DNA of 64,000 bases from contig CM012955.1 of the NCBI GenBank assembly GCA_000181795.3, forward strand, positions 10,923,976-10,987,975, in the 5' to 3' direction. How positions within the stretch are numbered: position 1 is the first letter of the stretch; the number at the start of each line of letters is the position of its first letter. The position numbers were made by a program, and so were the translations under genes. Source of the stretch: Trichinella spiralis. Lineage: Eukaryota; Nematoda; Enoplea; Trichinellida; Trichinellidae. The notes under the pieces were generated by a model. That model made no database searches. It saw nothing but the letters and a program-made list of their open reading frames with translations, and was not told the DNA's origin. Shown here piece after piece: positions 21,534 through 33,413 of the stretch.

Positions 21534-24500
21534 ATGCTTCATTCGCCATTGGTGTCCACTTTCTTCGGCCTGCTCTACCTGGCCTTGTCCAGGGGCACGG
21601 TGGCCCGGGTGTACAGTAACCAATGGGCAGTGGAAGTGGTCGGCGGGCCAGCAGTGGCCGACGCGTTGGCATCGAAGCACGGTTTCGTCAATTTGGGTTC
21701 AATTTTTGGCAATTTTTACCTATATTCCCATTCGAAAATTCGCAAACGTTCTGTCCGGCCGGCTCGGACCAGCCAGAAAGCTCTGCGCTCCGAGCCCCAG
21801 GTGAGTTGTTTGTCCAAGCTGCTGACCCGTCCACTTTTGGACACTGTTGTGGTGCTTCTTGATAAACATTGTTACACTGGAACTTTGTCGCATTGTTTCA
21901 GATTCTCTGGGTTGAACAACAAGTGGTGAAAAAGCGAGTGAAACGCGACGTACCGATGACCATTGACCCGCCCACGCCGAAACAAGCCACGCCCGGTTTC
22001 TACTCGTCCTGCCTTACGAATTCGTCCAACACTTTTTGCCAGTACACTGTCAACGATCCCGAGTGGCCGAAAATGTGGTACTTGGTAAGTGGACAAATTG
22101 ATTTCTCTCCATCTGCTCTTTGCTGTCTTAGTCTTATTTTCCCAGCAGGTGTCCTAATGAATGCTAATTATTACGGCAAATATTTAGCCCCAATGTTCAA
22201 CATTCCATCTGTATTTGGTTTCTGCTTTTTCTTTTTCCATTTATCCACTGCTTAGAAACTTATTTGAACTATAATTGTTGTAAAATTTTCACGTTAAAAG
22301 GTAAATTTCTTCACTTCCACACCATGATTCAATTATGTGTAATTTTTAATAGTTGATAATTAGCATTTATTTCATCTTATTGCCCATTCTCTTCCGCACA
22401 TATGCGAATAGATGTAGATCAGTTGAAGTGATGAAGGTTGATTGTGCAGAAGAAATTCTCTTTTTTATTTCTATTTTATGAGAATAATTAATCCCAAAAA
22501 TTCCAAGTGTCATCTTGTTATTGATGATCATTTGACTGACCTTCTGAAATGTGATCTTCAATGTCGTCAACAATTGGTGACGTCGTTTCCAAGGATCATT
22601 TCAAAATGAGGAAGGAAATGATTGAAGATTGAAATAAATAATTCGATTTTAATTTACTTCCTCTATTCACGAAACTTTTCCAATAATAATCAATCTGTGA
22701 GCATTTTTTCAAGCTATACAGGCATTCATCGTCGTCATCATCATCTCATGAAGCATTACAATGCGATTTTTTTTCTTTTGCAATAAATTAATCCAAATTT
22801 AAATTTTAAATGTATAATGTTATTATCACATAGTAAATGGTCATCATTATCATCATTTTCTGTTTATTTTGTTGTTTTTTTTTGCACAGGATGACATTTC
22901 TGTATTTAAAAGTTGAATGTTCTTTTTATTATTTGTTCCGCTCAATAGGAAGGGAATGATTCATCGTTGAAATGTGGAATACAAAAGAAACTGGGGCTTG
23001 ATGGACGCATTCATTCACTGTAAAATTACCTGTTTTCTTTTTTTTGCTTATTCTTCGTCAGGTGAAAAGTATTTACAATTTACAAGTGCATCATAAGCAA
23101 ATAATTCTTGCATCAGTTTATTCAATTTATTAAATATTCTTCTTGTTCACTGATTATATTTATATATGTATAAGTGATGTAGTTTTTTCAACAGTTTAAA
23201 CTTTGTCATTGGTTGTTTGTTATCAATGAAAACTGCTTTTTGCTAAGTGATTAATTTTCTTCCCTTTGAATAATTATTTGAAGAGAAAAGGTTGATCTAA
23301 TTTTTTTACGGTTATTCTAATTTTTCGTTCTAATTGATCAAAATTGAGCCATTTCAACAATCGACTGTTCAGGAGATGGATGGTTGTCTATTTTTTGTTG
23401 TAAAGCGGCAGAAATTCATTTGTATTGCTACTTTTAACCCCTCCCATTTATTTTTCCAACTGTTGATTTATTCGTTTCACAATTATGAACATTTGTACGA
23501 GGAGCGAGTGGGAATTTTGATCCTGTTCAATGTCAACATTTAATTTTAAACTCTTGTTTACATTATGAATAGTTTTCATGCGCTGGAACGAAATGTTCAA
23601 GCTTTTCTGAAGAAGCTCACTTTTGCAAATAGAATAATAAATTTGCTATTCGAATGATGATCAGTTTGGATTTTAATAATATTTTTGTTGCACTTTTATT
23701 CAACGTACACTGGCCCGAGGCACAGGCATTTTATTGATGTTCAGAGTAATTTCGCCAGTGTCTAGTGATGAATAATGGCCGCTTGCCATTTGGCCTGGAA
23801 TGTTTGTTCGCTCGTGAATGCAATCAAACAGTGACAATGGATATGATGCTATTTTTGGTACTTCATTTCAGGCAGGTTTTGTGTGCACAGTTTTCAACTT
23901 TTTCTCTCAATCTATATTGAGATCCTTTTTAATTTCTTGCTGCACGTGTTTTAATAATTGACATCTCGTGCAACTTGAAAATAAGCTGGTGCAAAATTCC
24001 GTTTCCAGAAAAGATGACAATTGAAAGTGTAATGCTATTTTTATCCATTATTTTTAGAATCGTGGTAAAGGTTTGGATCACAACGTACGAGAAGCTTGGG
24101 AACTTGGCTATACGGGAAAAAATGTAGTTGTTACTATACTGGACGATGGTTTGGAATGGACACATCCCGATATTGAGCCCAATTATGTGAGTATATTCAA
24201 AAAATGGAAACAGTTTTGTTATATATTTATTATACATTGAATTAGGATCCAAAGGCGAGCTTTGATCTGAACGAACGGGATGCAGATCCGATGCCGAGGT
24301 ACGAGCCGACTAATGAAAACAGGCACGGGACCAGATGCGCCGGTGAAGTAGCTGCTGTGTTGAATAACACATTGTGTATTGTCGGCATTGCTTATCACGC
24401 AGGAATTGGAGGTTTAAAAAAAGACTTTTAATATTACTCTGTGAAAAGACAGCTGGAGGGAGAATGTACATTTTGTACTATCTGTTTGTGTAGGAATTCG

Positions 24501-26075
24501 AATGCTGGACGGTGAAGTCAACGACGCCATCGAAGCATCCAGTTTGAGTTACAATCGGCAGCATATTGACATCTATTCGGCCAGCTGGGGTCCGGACGAC
24601 AATGGCAAAACTTTGGACGGGCCTGATCGTATGGCGTCGTTGGCTTTTCAAGAAGGTGTTCGTGAGGTAAATTGTGTGCATTTGTTCATTTTTGCACGTA
24701 ATAATATGTTCTCGATTTGAAATTTTCATTTTGATATACATCCCCAGGGTCGAGGTGGAAAAGGATCGATTTTCGTTTGGGCATCCGGTAACGGCGGTCG
24801 AGATTCAGACAGTTGCAACTGCGACGGCTACACCAACAGCATCTACACGTTGAGCATCAGTTCAGCGACAGAAAACGGAAGAGTGCCTTGGTACAGCGAA
24901 GCGTGCAGCTCGACCCTGGCCACAACTTACAGTTCGGGTTCGAACAACGACAAAATGATCGTCACGACCGATTTGCACCACGGATGTACCAGCTTTCACA
25001 CCGGCACCAGTGCGTCGGCTCCGTTGGCGGCTGGTATATGTGCGTTGACTTTGGAAGCGAACCCGGATCTCACTTGGAGAGACATGCAGCATATTGTTGT
25101 ACGTACAGCCAGACCGGAAGGTTTGACAGCTAACGATTGGTCGGTCAACGGCGTCGGTAGGAGTGTCAGTCATTCGTTCGGTTATGGTCTGATGGATGCC
25201 GGCGCGATGGTTCGTCTGGCCAGAAATTGGACCAACGTTTCTGAACAGCATCAGTGCAGAACCCTGTACCGTTTGTCACGTAAGGGAAAGTAAGATACGG
25301 TTGGATTATTTTCAATTATGAAATTAATTTTTTTTTGTCTCTTGTTTTTGTTCACTCATTCTCTCTCCCTCTTTGCTCATTCATCGTTTGTAGAACAATT
25401 CCCAAAGAATCGATCGTTAAAATGCGCATGGTGACTGATGGTTGCTTCAGCGATCCGAAGAGAAAGGTCGCCTATTTGGAACACGTCCAATCTTATATAA
25501 CGCTTACTTCCAGAAAACGAGGCAATCTGCTTATTTTTCTCACATCTCCATCTGGTAAATTTCAACATTTCAATTTTTATTCATTTTTGTCGCACATACG
25601 GAGTGAAAAAAATGAACATCAGTTTATATTGAATCAATGTTGTTATAGGGACCAAATCTACTCTACTGCCTCGTCGCAATCACGACACTACTCCGGATGG
25701 TATTCGAAATTGGGCCTTCATGACTACGCATAGTTGGGGTGAAAAGGCCGAAGGGCGGTGGACGTTGGAAATTCAAAACGACAACCTAGACGGTATGATT
25801 TGCATTCAATTCTTGGAAAAACTATGCATATTTGGTGTTCGTTTATGTTATTTTTTGAAATTTGGATTTCTTTTTTTGTAGAGGCACATTTACTGAAATG
25901 GGAACTTGTACTGTACGGCACTGACCAACCGGTTGGTCCTTACGGACTGGAAGAAGAGGACAGTTTGTCTTCTTCGTCTTCTTCTTCAGCTAAATTTACG
26001 AGGCCATTTGCTTATTTCATTTTGAACATATTTAGTATTTGTTTCGGTTATTTTGTTGCACACCTTCTCAAATAG
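21534..26075 (+). CDS. Furin/kexin-type proprotein convertase
   Basis: Subtilisin-like endoprotease that cuts secretory precursors after dibasic sites in the trans-Golgi and at the surface. Nine exons: 21534-21800, 21902-22084, 24058-24186, 24246-24411, 24494-24666, 24748-25289, 25394-25554, 25649-25792, 25882-26075; 652 aa. Signal peptide ~1-24; prodomain with SNQWAVEV and HGFVNLG, an inner KIRKRS site, and the activation site RVKR|D at 104/105. The catalytic domain keeps D179, H220 ([10 protein letters not shown]), oxyanion N321 (ASGNGG) and S394 (GTSASAP), and [17 protein letters not shown] is furin-like. The P domain follows (~470-610). The end is an acidic/serine-rich stretch, then a hydrophobic C-terminus of ~22 residues, with no cysteine-rich domain. 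Intron 2 is 1,973 bp; others are short. Closest to furin among the family; orthology to furin, KPC-1 or BLI-4 was not settled. Confidence 0.95.
22085..24057 (+). other. Large intron of the convertase gene
   Basis: 1,973-bp intron between the prodomain exon and the first catalytic exon, far longer than the others in this gene. No alternative exon, nested gene or organised repeat was recognised. It could hold regulatory sequence. Confidence 0.6.
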
Positions 26076-26203
26076 ACTCATGACTGTTGATGATTGTCTT
26101 TTTTATATTTTATTCGTTATCATCATGTACATAAATGAGCACATTTTCTAAAGGAATTATTATTTCATATGCAAAGTAAAAAAAGCAATAAGCTAATACG
26201 CTT

Positions 26204-26237
<34 letters not shown>

Positions 26238-27034
26238 AAACAATTTTAGTGTTGTGGATGCATTATTAATTTCTTTTTATCGAATGCCAGACGTTTCAAT
26301 TGTAAATTGTAGTGTTACCTATTTGATATTAAGATGTTTTTTTTTATCGAAAGCATTTCCATTTTTATCTGTCGTCAAATTTGTTAACTGATTCTTGTTT
26401 TCCATTTCTTTTTTGTACTTGTAAGCAAGCATTCCGTCTCGTTAAAAATTTCGATAATTTTGTTGATCAAAGTTGCTGCTGCTGATTGTTTCAGTATTTT
26501 CGCTTGTTGTCGTGAATTTTCTCGTTTAGTTGGAACTTTTTCCACTGCACTTGGACACGAAATGTGCACAATTTAAATTTAAATAAATAAATACACAAAT
26601 GTATACCAATGAATAGTTTATTCATCTGGTGCATTTTTCTTGGTACTCACTTTTTGGCCGTTTTATTCTCTTTCATTTACATGTTGTTGTTACTGCAGTA
26701 CTGCAGTTTTTCCATGATTATGAAATGAATGAGATTGAAGGGCATGGAGTTAGATTTATTGGAATTTCATTCGCATTTTAAATAATCAGCTTCATTCGAT
26801 TATTAGATGTAGATATTCAAGCAGCTGCTATTCTGAACAGGAAACAATTACGGATTGGAATTGAACGAAAAATTTGACATAAGTAGAATGAATTTCTCTA
26901 ATCAAAAAGATTAAAAACCAACAACAGGTGGTGGTGAAGATGAAAAATTAGTCCAGTCAGCCAGCCGATCATTGTCAAGTATATGTATATCGCGTCCGTT
27001 GGGAAACATACCATGAAAATGTTGGCCACACAAG
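26076..27034. other. Intergenic, tail-to-tail gap
   Basis: Between the stops of the convertase (+) and the SLC3A2-like gene (-). Holds both 3' UTRs, an AT dinucleotide run at about 26207-26233 and a TAAATAAATA stretch near 26580-26592 that could give a poly(A) signal. No coding exon seen. Confidence 0.5.
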
Positions 27035-29638
27035 TCATTTGTACTTCAACAGCACACCGACCAGTGGATCGACCGTGATGGTGGTTTGGTCGTCAACTGC
27101 CAACTTTTCCCTGGGTAAGAATTTGCCCACCAACTGCACGTTACTTGTGCTAGCGGCAACGAAAACTTGATTCGAACTGGACAGCTTCAACGTTTCTTGC
27201 AAATGAACATCCTGCGAACTGTTGCCAAAGTTGAACACTGCGACATAATTCTGCAAAACAAGACCGACGAATTGATGCATATTAATTAATTAATTAATTA
27301 ATTAATAGATTTTACGGTCGGTTCGTTCACGCCGGTTCTCCAAATGATCAACAAATCGTCGATCACTGTATGGGTGAAATTGCCGAATATGAACGCCTCC
27401 TGCTGATTGCGAAGCTTGCTTACAGTTCTGATGGTTTTCAAAGAGCTGAATTTGTCTTCGGTTTGTCTCTGAACACAGAAAAACGAAATTCAATTTTGGC
27501 CGTTTCCATCGACTGACTTCACCAAATCAAATATTCACAAATTTACCTTGTACAATTCATTGCCATCCTCTTGGAAAGGTGTAGGGAAAATGGTGTCGTT
27601 TTCTGTCGTTTCACCATCTGGCATTACTTGTTTCACCTGAAATAGATGGATTTTTGGAATATATTCAAGAAAAAAAACAATTTCTTTATCCTTACATGAA
27701 CATCCTGCTTTCCCAGACCAATCTCGTCTCCGTAAAGAAATATCACAGAACCTGGAAGAGTCAAGGCGCTGAACATTACCAATTCCGCTCTTCTTGGATC
27801 ATTCATACGAACAACCAGGCGATAATAGCTGTCGAAACTTCCAAGCTGCCACACGTAGTCTGAACTGTTGAATTGGGATTTTCTTGCCATTTCCCTTTCA
27901 ATAATATTCTCCATGCACATTGCGTTGCAAGGTGAACTGATATTTTCAAACGTTGGAAATACTTGAAGCTGCAATTTCTCATTGGACATCATAGCAGCAT
28001 CAGATTGATTCAGACTGGCAAAAATAAGTCTGAAAAGGAAAATTATGGAAATTTCAAAAAAAAAAAAGAAAACAAAAATCGACCAAATCATAAATATTAT
28101 TACATGTCGTCGTTGGAAAGTTGATTCTTTTTCACGGTCTCTTTGACCCTGTCCTGAAGCTCATTTAACAACAGTTCAACATCGAAAAGCCCCTCGACTG
28201 CGGTCAGATCAGGAATGTAGAAGCCGTCGATGCCGTTGTTCAGCCAGAAGTCGATCCCTTCGAGCCATTTCATCCGAACAGCAGGATTGTCAAAATTCAA
28301 AAGCAGCAAACTTCCATATCCTCCTGTGACGTAATAATTCCCTCCATTTTGATTCTGCATGTAAAAGTGAAGGTATTCTTGTTGGTTCGTTTTGTAAGCT
28401 TTGTACCACTCGTGTTTCTCGGAAGTGGTGAGTGGATAGTTGATCACAATACGCATTCCTGAAATTCCATTTTTCAATTTGGCCATTCAGTTGAAAAGCT
28501 GGCCACACCAAAATTTCCATATTCCTTTACCTTTTCGATGAACAGCTTTTATCAAATTTTTAAAATCGTCCATTGTACCCGCCTTGGGGTCGACAGTGAT
28601 AAAGCTGTTCACGTCGTCGTCAGCGGATGAAACGTTCAAAGCTGGAGTTGGCCAAATCGTATCCACACCCAGCAGACTCAACTCTCCCAGCCTCTGTTCA
28701 ATTCCTGGAAAATTATGAATTTTTTTTTGGAAAATTCGACGACGACAACAACAACAAGATCAAAAATCAAATATTACTTTTAAATGTTCCAAATACTCGG
28801 GCATCTTTGCCTTTGAAACCGTACGTCCAAATGCGATAGCAAAGTTGGTTTTGCCACCAACTTTGCACAGGCTTTCCTGGACATTTCGGAGTCAACGCGA
28901 CGATAACTGCAACAAATTTAAACCAAGTTATACAACACGCACGCACGTGCTTTTATTTTTGAATAATTATTTCCCGGTTGACAATTTTTTCAACGACCTA
29001 ATTATCACCAATACCAGCTCTATTAAATTAGATTATCAAGAAATGCCTTCACAGTTGTGATCGATCACTGTTGAAATGCCATTATTATTATTATTGATCA
29101 AATGACATTTTAAGTAGTTGTTCTTGAATGACACAAATTAATGCTCATTCAGGCATACCCGACGTTCAAATAAACAAACTGGCAGAGACGGAAACAAATA
29201 AATAAACGCTCAATTTGGCCGGATTAATTACAATTTTTCATATCGACATCATCATCATCTGTGTAATAAATGAGCAAACATAAGCAAGCACCGTACCGAC
29301 CGCTGTGGCGAACAACGCAATCCAAATTATCCAGAAAAGGGCAAACAACGAGATGCGCAATTTTTTCCAATATGGATCATCCGCGTAGATTTGCAATTGC
29401 TCTTTCGTCAAACCGATGATCCGCTTCTTCGGCTGTCCAATATTCAATACAATCTGAAAATATACAACCATCACCACAACAACATTCGGCATGTGAAATT
29501 GACAACGTATACTCTCGGTTCATCGACCGATTCTGCAGTATTCAGTTTCACCATCGTAGATGGGTCGGGCAGTATTTCGCTAGATTTAGACATCAAAGGC
29601 TCTTCTGGAGCGTGACTTGATTTCACATCCGAATTCAT
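27035..29638 (-). CDS. SLC3A2/4F2hc-type amino-acid transporter heavy chain
   Basis: Type II membrane glycoprotein that brings SLC7 light-chain transporters to the plasma membrane. Nine exons: 29513-29638, 29297-29453, 28778-28906, 28531-28704, 28458-28104, 27696-28029, 27547-27636, 27316-27468, 27035-27250; 577 aa. A cytosolic N-terminus of ~75 residues ends in the family motif DDPYWKKLR, followed by one membrane span (~77-100, SLFALFWIIWIALFATAV). C103, just outside the membrane in PKCPGKP, aligns with human C109, the cysteine that forms the disulphide with the light chain. The glucosidase-like barrel follows (LLGVDTIWPTP, INYPLT, GIDGFYIPDL, PGSVIFLYGDEIG). The catalytic acids of true alpha-amylases are not all kept, as expected for a heavy chain. 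An acceptor-like TTGTAG lies 13 bases before the start. SLC3A2 is more likely than SLC3A1; either is possible. Confidence 0.88.
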
Positions 29639-31024
29639 TTCCAAAAAATATCTACAAAATTCTTACTCATCTTGATAAAACGTGAAAAATAATAATCAGG
29701 CTTTTCGGTTCTTCGGCGGACTGAGTGACAGGTTATCACTGCATAAGTTCAAAGCGCGAAGACTTGAATTTCAAACATTTCAATTAGTTAACACTGAATT
29801 CAGTAAGATAAATAAAAAATACACTAGAACAATAGTTATTTTTAAAAAAATCGATAAATCAAGAATTATCCATGTGCGTGAATTAGTGAAAATGGAAAAA
29901 AAAATCGTTACACACTGCACAAATGAAATGAACAGCAAGATTGAAGGAAAACCGACCCATCTGAATGTTGCACGCGATCAAATTGAATTCGGTATCAACA
30001 GGAAATTGCACTGAACTTCCCAAGTACGTAATTACACTTACCAGATCAAGCTGTCTAGAACAAAAAAAACAAAGCAAAACAGCAACAACAAACAAGCCAA
30101 CGTTTACTAGGTGAAACGAAGAAGAGTATGCCGACTTTACGCATACGCAGGTTTGATATGCTTCCTACTGTATATTTGACCGCATAACTAATTATGTCAA
30201 TAATAAGCATCGAAAAGCATTTTGAATGTATTAAATTTGCATCTTCATTTGCACTGAAATATAATCAGAATCGAAATTAATATCACTACATGGATAAATT
30301 AACAAATACAACGATGCACACTGGAATATTTTTGTTGCCATATTTAGACGAGTTTTGCTTTAGTAAAAGAGTCCATTTATTTCAAATTTATATAAAGTAA
30401 CAATACTAGTGTATAATCTTTTGAATGCGCTTTAGCGCGTATGTTTTACATCCACTTATGTTTAAAATATCACGATACAATTGCAACTTTACGATAGATA
30501 GCTTTTTGATTATGTTAATAAAAAACAGCTCCATTCGAACGCAATTTTTAAACGAAATGGCTCTGATTATTCATGAATAAAAAGATATACACAAATTGTA
30601 AGTTTGAATATCTACAGCTGACTTTATCTTCGTAAAATTTTAAAATTAACTTTTTTTTATTCAGATGATTTTTTAGCAAATGGAAAGCAGTATTACTTCT
30701 ATGTCATTAAGTTTGTTTTACATACTGTAATTGAAGTCACGTGATTCTTAAAGTTACTGCGTTGAATTGTTTTGAGCGCTTGTTGCGCTGCTTCTCTCCA
30801 ATACAATGTGAAGTAAGATTGAACTTAATATTTGTTTTTTGTAATTATTTTCAATTATTTTTGTCTGTTTTTTGCCATCGTCTGGGAAGTGTTTAAAAAA
30901 TTGATATTTTATTTTACGTATGGTTAAGATGTTTAGCGAATTTCTCCTTTCAGCTCGTTGATTAATTAAGATTGTTAATTAAGCTGTTAATTTTCATTTG
31001 CACGGGGTACAAGTGAAGTTTCAG
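29639..31024. other. Intergenic, upstream of SLC3A2-like and USF-like genes
   Basis: Divergent upstream regions of two genes. No certain exon. The first coding exon or start of the USF-like gene must lie here or be a non-coding leader exon: a donor-acceptor pair around 30955-31010 and several ATGs exist, but none could be chosen. Confidence 0.4.
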
Positions 31025-33129
31025 GTTGAAGTTGCACTGGAACTTTTACAAATATTGTAAAAGATGATCATAACGATGCGCCAGTTTTAATTTTGTTTGT
31101 ATTCAATTCATTTTTTACTTTTAGAGCGGTTAATTCCGCAATTATCGTGAATTCATTTGCTGGCGGCTCTCAACAATGGAATGGTAAGAATAGAAATTTT
31201 GTTAAAATATCAGAATGAACGATTCAGTTACGCAGTTTAGGATTGCCTTTAAAAATGTATCACTCATGATTTTTATGATAAATTGATTTCGCTTAGTTGC
31301 TATTGATTTCTATTTAAAATATGTTTTTTATTCGAAATTCTTCATGAAACGTTATCTTTAACCTTGAATGTATAGTGAAAGTGGCGTTTGAATTTCTGAA
31401 AATGTATCACTTGGCTAGTGAGAAATCAAGTTTTTGAGAAGATGAATGCTGATGCTGTTAGTCATTTATTTAATGAATAGCAAAAACTTTAAAATGATCT
31501 ATTTATTTTGAAATTGTAGTGTATTTTACTGATCAATATATGATTTAATGCTGACTCACGCTGTTATATTTCCTTTTGCTGCTAATATTTGATTGAATAA
31601 TTTTTACATTTTAGTAGTTCTTGAAACATACGTCAAAGTTAAATGACAATGAATGTAAATGCGAATTCGCAGTTGTCTTCTTTGTGTTATCCGACGTTAC
31701 ATCACCAAGGCAAGAAATTTTTCATACAACATAAAGAAGTGTGTGATGAAAGGTTCAATTTTAGTTTATCCAGATTTAACGGCGAGTGTTTTCTACCCTC
31801 AGCATGCGAGCACGTACCCGGCTGGAATTCCGATAAGTTTTACAGCTCAAGAATGTTCTTTCAATCTTCATCATCAGACGGTGAATATTTCTTTTTTTCT
31901 TTTATGATGAAATAAATTGTTTCATGGAAAATGTTCTTTTCAATTTTTGCCTGCATCAGGTGTTGAATAGATAAATTGTTTTCAAGTGTGTTCGAATTTC
32001 AAATTTCGAATTTCAGCTTCCCAGGTTTAAAATACCAAACGTATTTGGTGAACATTGTAAAATTCCGGTGGGTGACACTTGCCATCTTGCTTTGTTCCAA
32101 CAACCCGGTAATTGCATCACCAGCTCCGACCAGACCATGGCTTATATACCGCTGGGCAACTTGAGTGAACTGACCAGAGTGCCTTTGTTGGATGAATGTG
32201 GTCATAATATTTTTGGAAATTCGTTGGAGGCGCCGTTGATCGGTTAGCGTTCGACGACAGTACGCGTTGGCATTTTGGCAATGTTCGCATGTTGTTTCGC
32301 TTTGCAGGTTTGGCAACAACTGAAAAGTCTCACGTTCGACTTCATTGTGCCGACTTAGCAACGTCATCTGATGCGAAGCCGAAGCCAAATGACGCTGGGT
32401 GTGGATCTTCAGAGCGACAAGGAACCGTTGGGGATTTTTCCAAAAAATCGCAGAAATGTCAGCAAGATTGTCAAGAATGCAAAATTACATCGACCACCAA
32501 AGACAACCGTGCCGAACAACAGCACGATGACAAAGTCGACCATCGTCGGATGTCTCACAACGAAGGTTTCAATTGAAAAAAAATTATTCCCTTTTTTTTA
32601 TTTGAAGATATAAGTATAACATTTATTTTTGATATACTTGCATCAATTTATTATCGTAGCGCATAATTTGATAAGAACTGTATTGTGATTTTTGTTGTTG
32701 TTATTCTAAAGCAGAAAGTGCTAGCTAATTTTACTTGTAGTTGAGAAACGTCGTCGAAACAAAATTAATACGGCAATTTTTGAATTGGCCAGTCTTTTGC
32801 CGAATGACATACTGCCGTCAGCCAAAGAATACCAGGTAACGTATTTTCACTGTTATATTATGCAAAATTTCGAATTGTTTGCCAAAATGGAATTTCAGAG
32901 CAAAAGTTGCATCTTAGCCAAAACGGTCGAATATATTCAACGTATGCAAGCGGCCAAAGAGAAATCGTTGAAGCAATTTCAGGCGCAATGCTCTGCGACA
33001 GTCCACTGCGACGAGAGGCTGGTGTCGTTGGTTGAAGAGAACAGAAAGTTCAGGAAAATTTTCCAAGAACGAAAACTCGCATTGCCAAAAAAATTCCACT
33101 GTGATTTGACGCAAAATTTGCCAAACTAA
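31025..33129 (+). CDS. USF: USF-family bHLH-zipper transcription factor (5' end unresolved)
   Basis: Upstream stimulatory factors bind E-boxes (CACGTG) as dimers. Exons joined in phase: 31025-31056, 31125-31183, 31765-31880, 32017-32242, 32308-32565, 32741-32835, 32899-33129; 338 codons plus a missing start. The basic region RRMSHNEVEKRRRNKIN, split by the intron after HNE, matches USF RRAQHNEVERRRRDKIN. The helix-loop-helix has the long USF loop of exactly the same length and keeps its QSK. A leucine/charged helix (~residues 280-320) is a shorter zipper than in vertebrates. The N-terminal half is proline/hydroxyl-rich and not conserved. ATGs at 31643, 31659 and 31746 lie in an intron under this model; they would give other starts if the 31765 acceptor is not used. 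An AATAAA at 33347 may end the transcript. Confidence 0.82.
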
Positions 33130-33359
33130 ATTGCTGAACTTGCGTAGAAAATTCGAATTCAACTAGGCTGCTTGACTGCAAAATGCTTTGTTAAGAGTTT
33201 TTCTTTTTTTTTTAAAAAATTAATTTAAAATCGTCAGTTTGCTTAGTTTTACGACAGTCGTGCAAATGCACTGTTTGTGGTGTTTAATGAAGCAGCAGCG
33301 ATCATTGTTTTCACGGCGTCAGTAAAGAAAATTTGGACTTTTTTCGAATAAAATGACGA

Positions 33360-33413
<54 letters not shown>

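Noticed and set aside
27281-27306. ATTA repeat thought to break the SLC3A2-like gene
   Set aside because: It lies wholly within an intron between exons 8 and 9; the reading frame is unaffected.
31643-31915. 90-aa frame beginning MTMNVNANSQ in the USF locus
   Set aside because: Its frame hits a stop after the next acceptor; the frame that fits the downstream exons is a different one.
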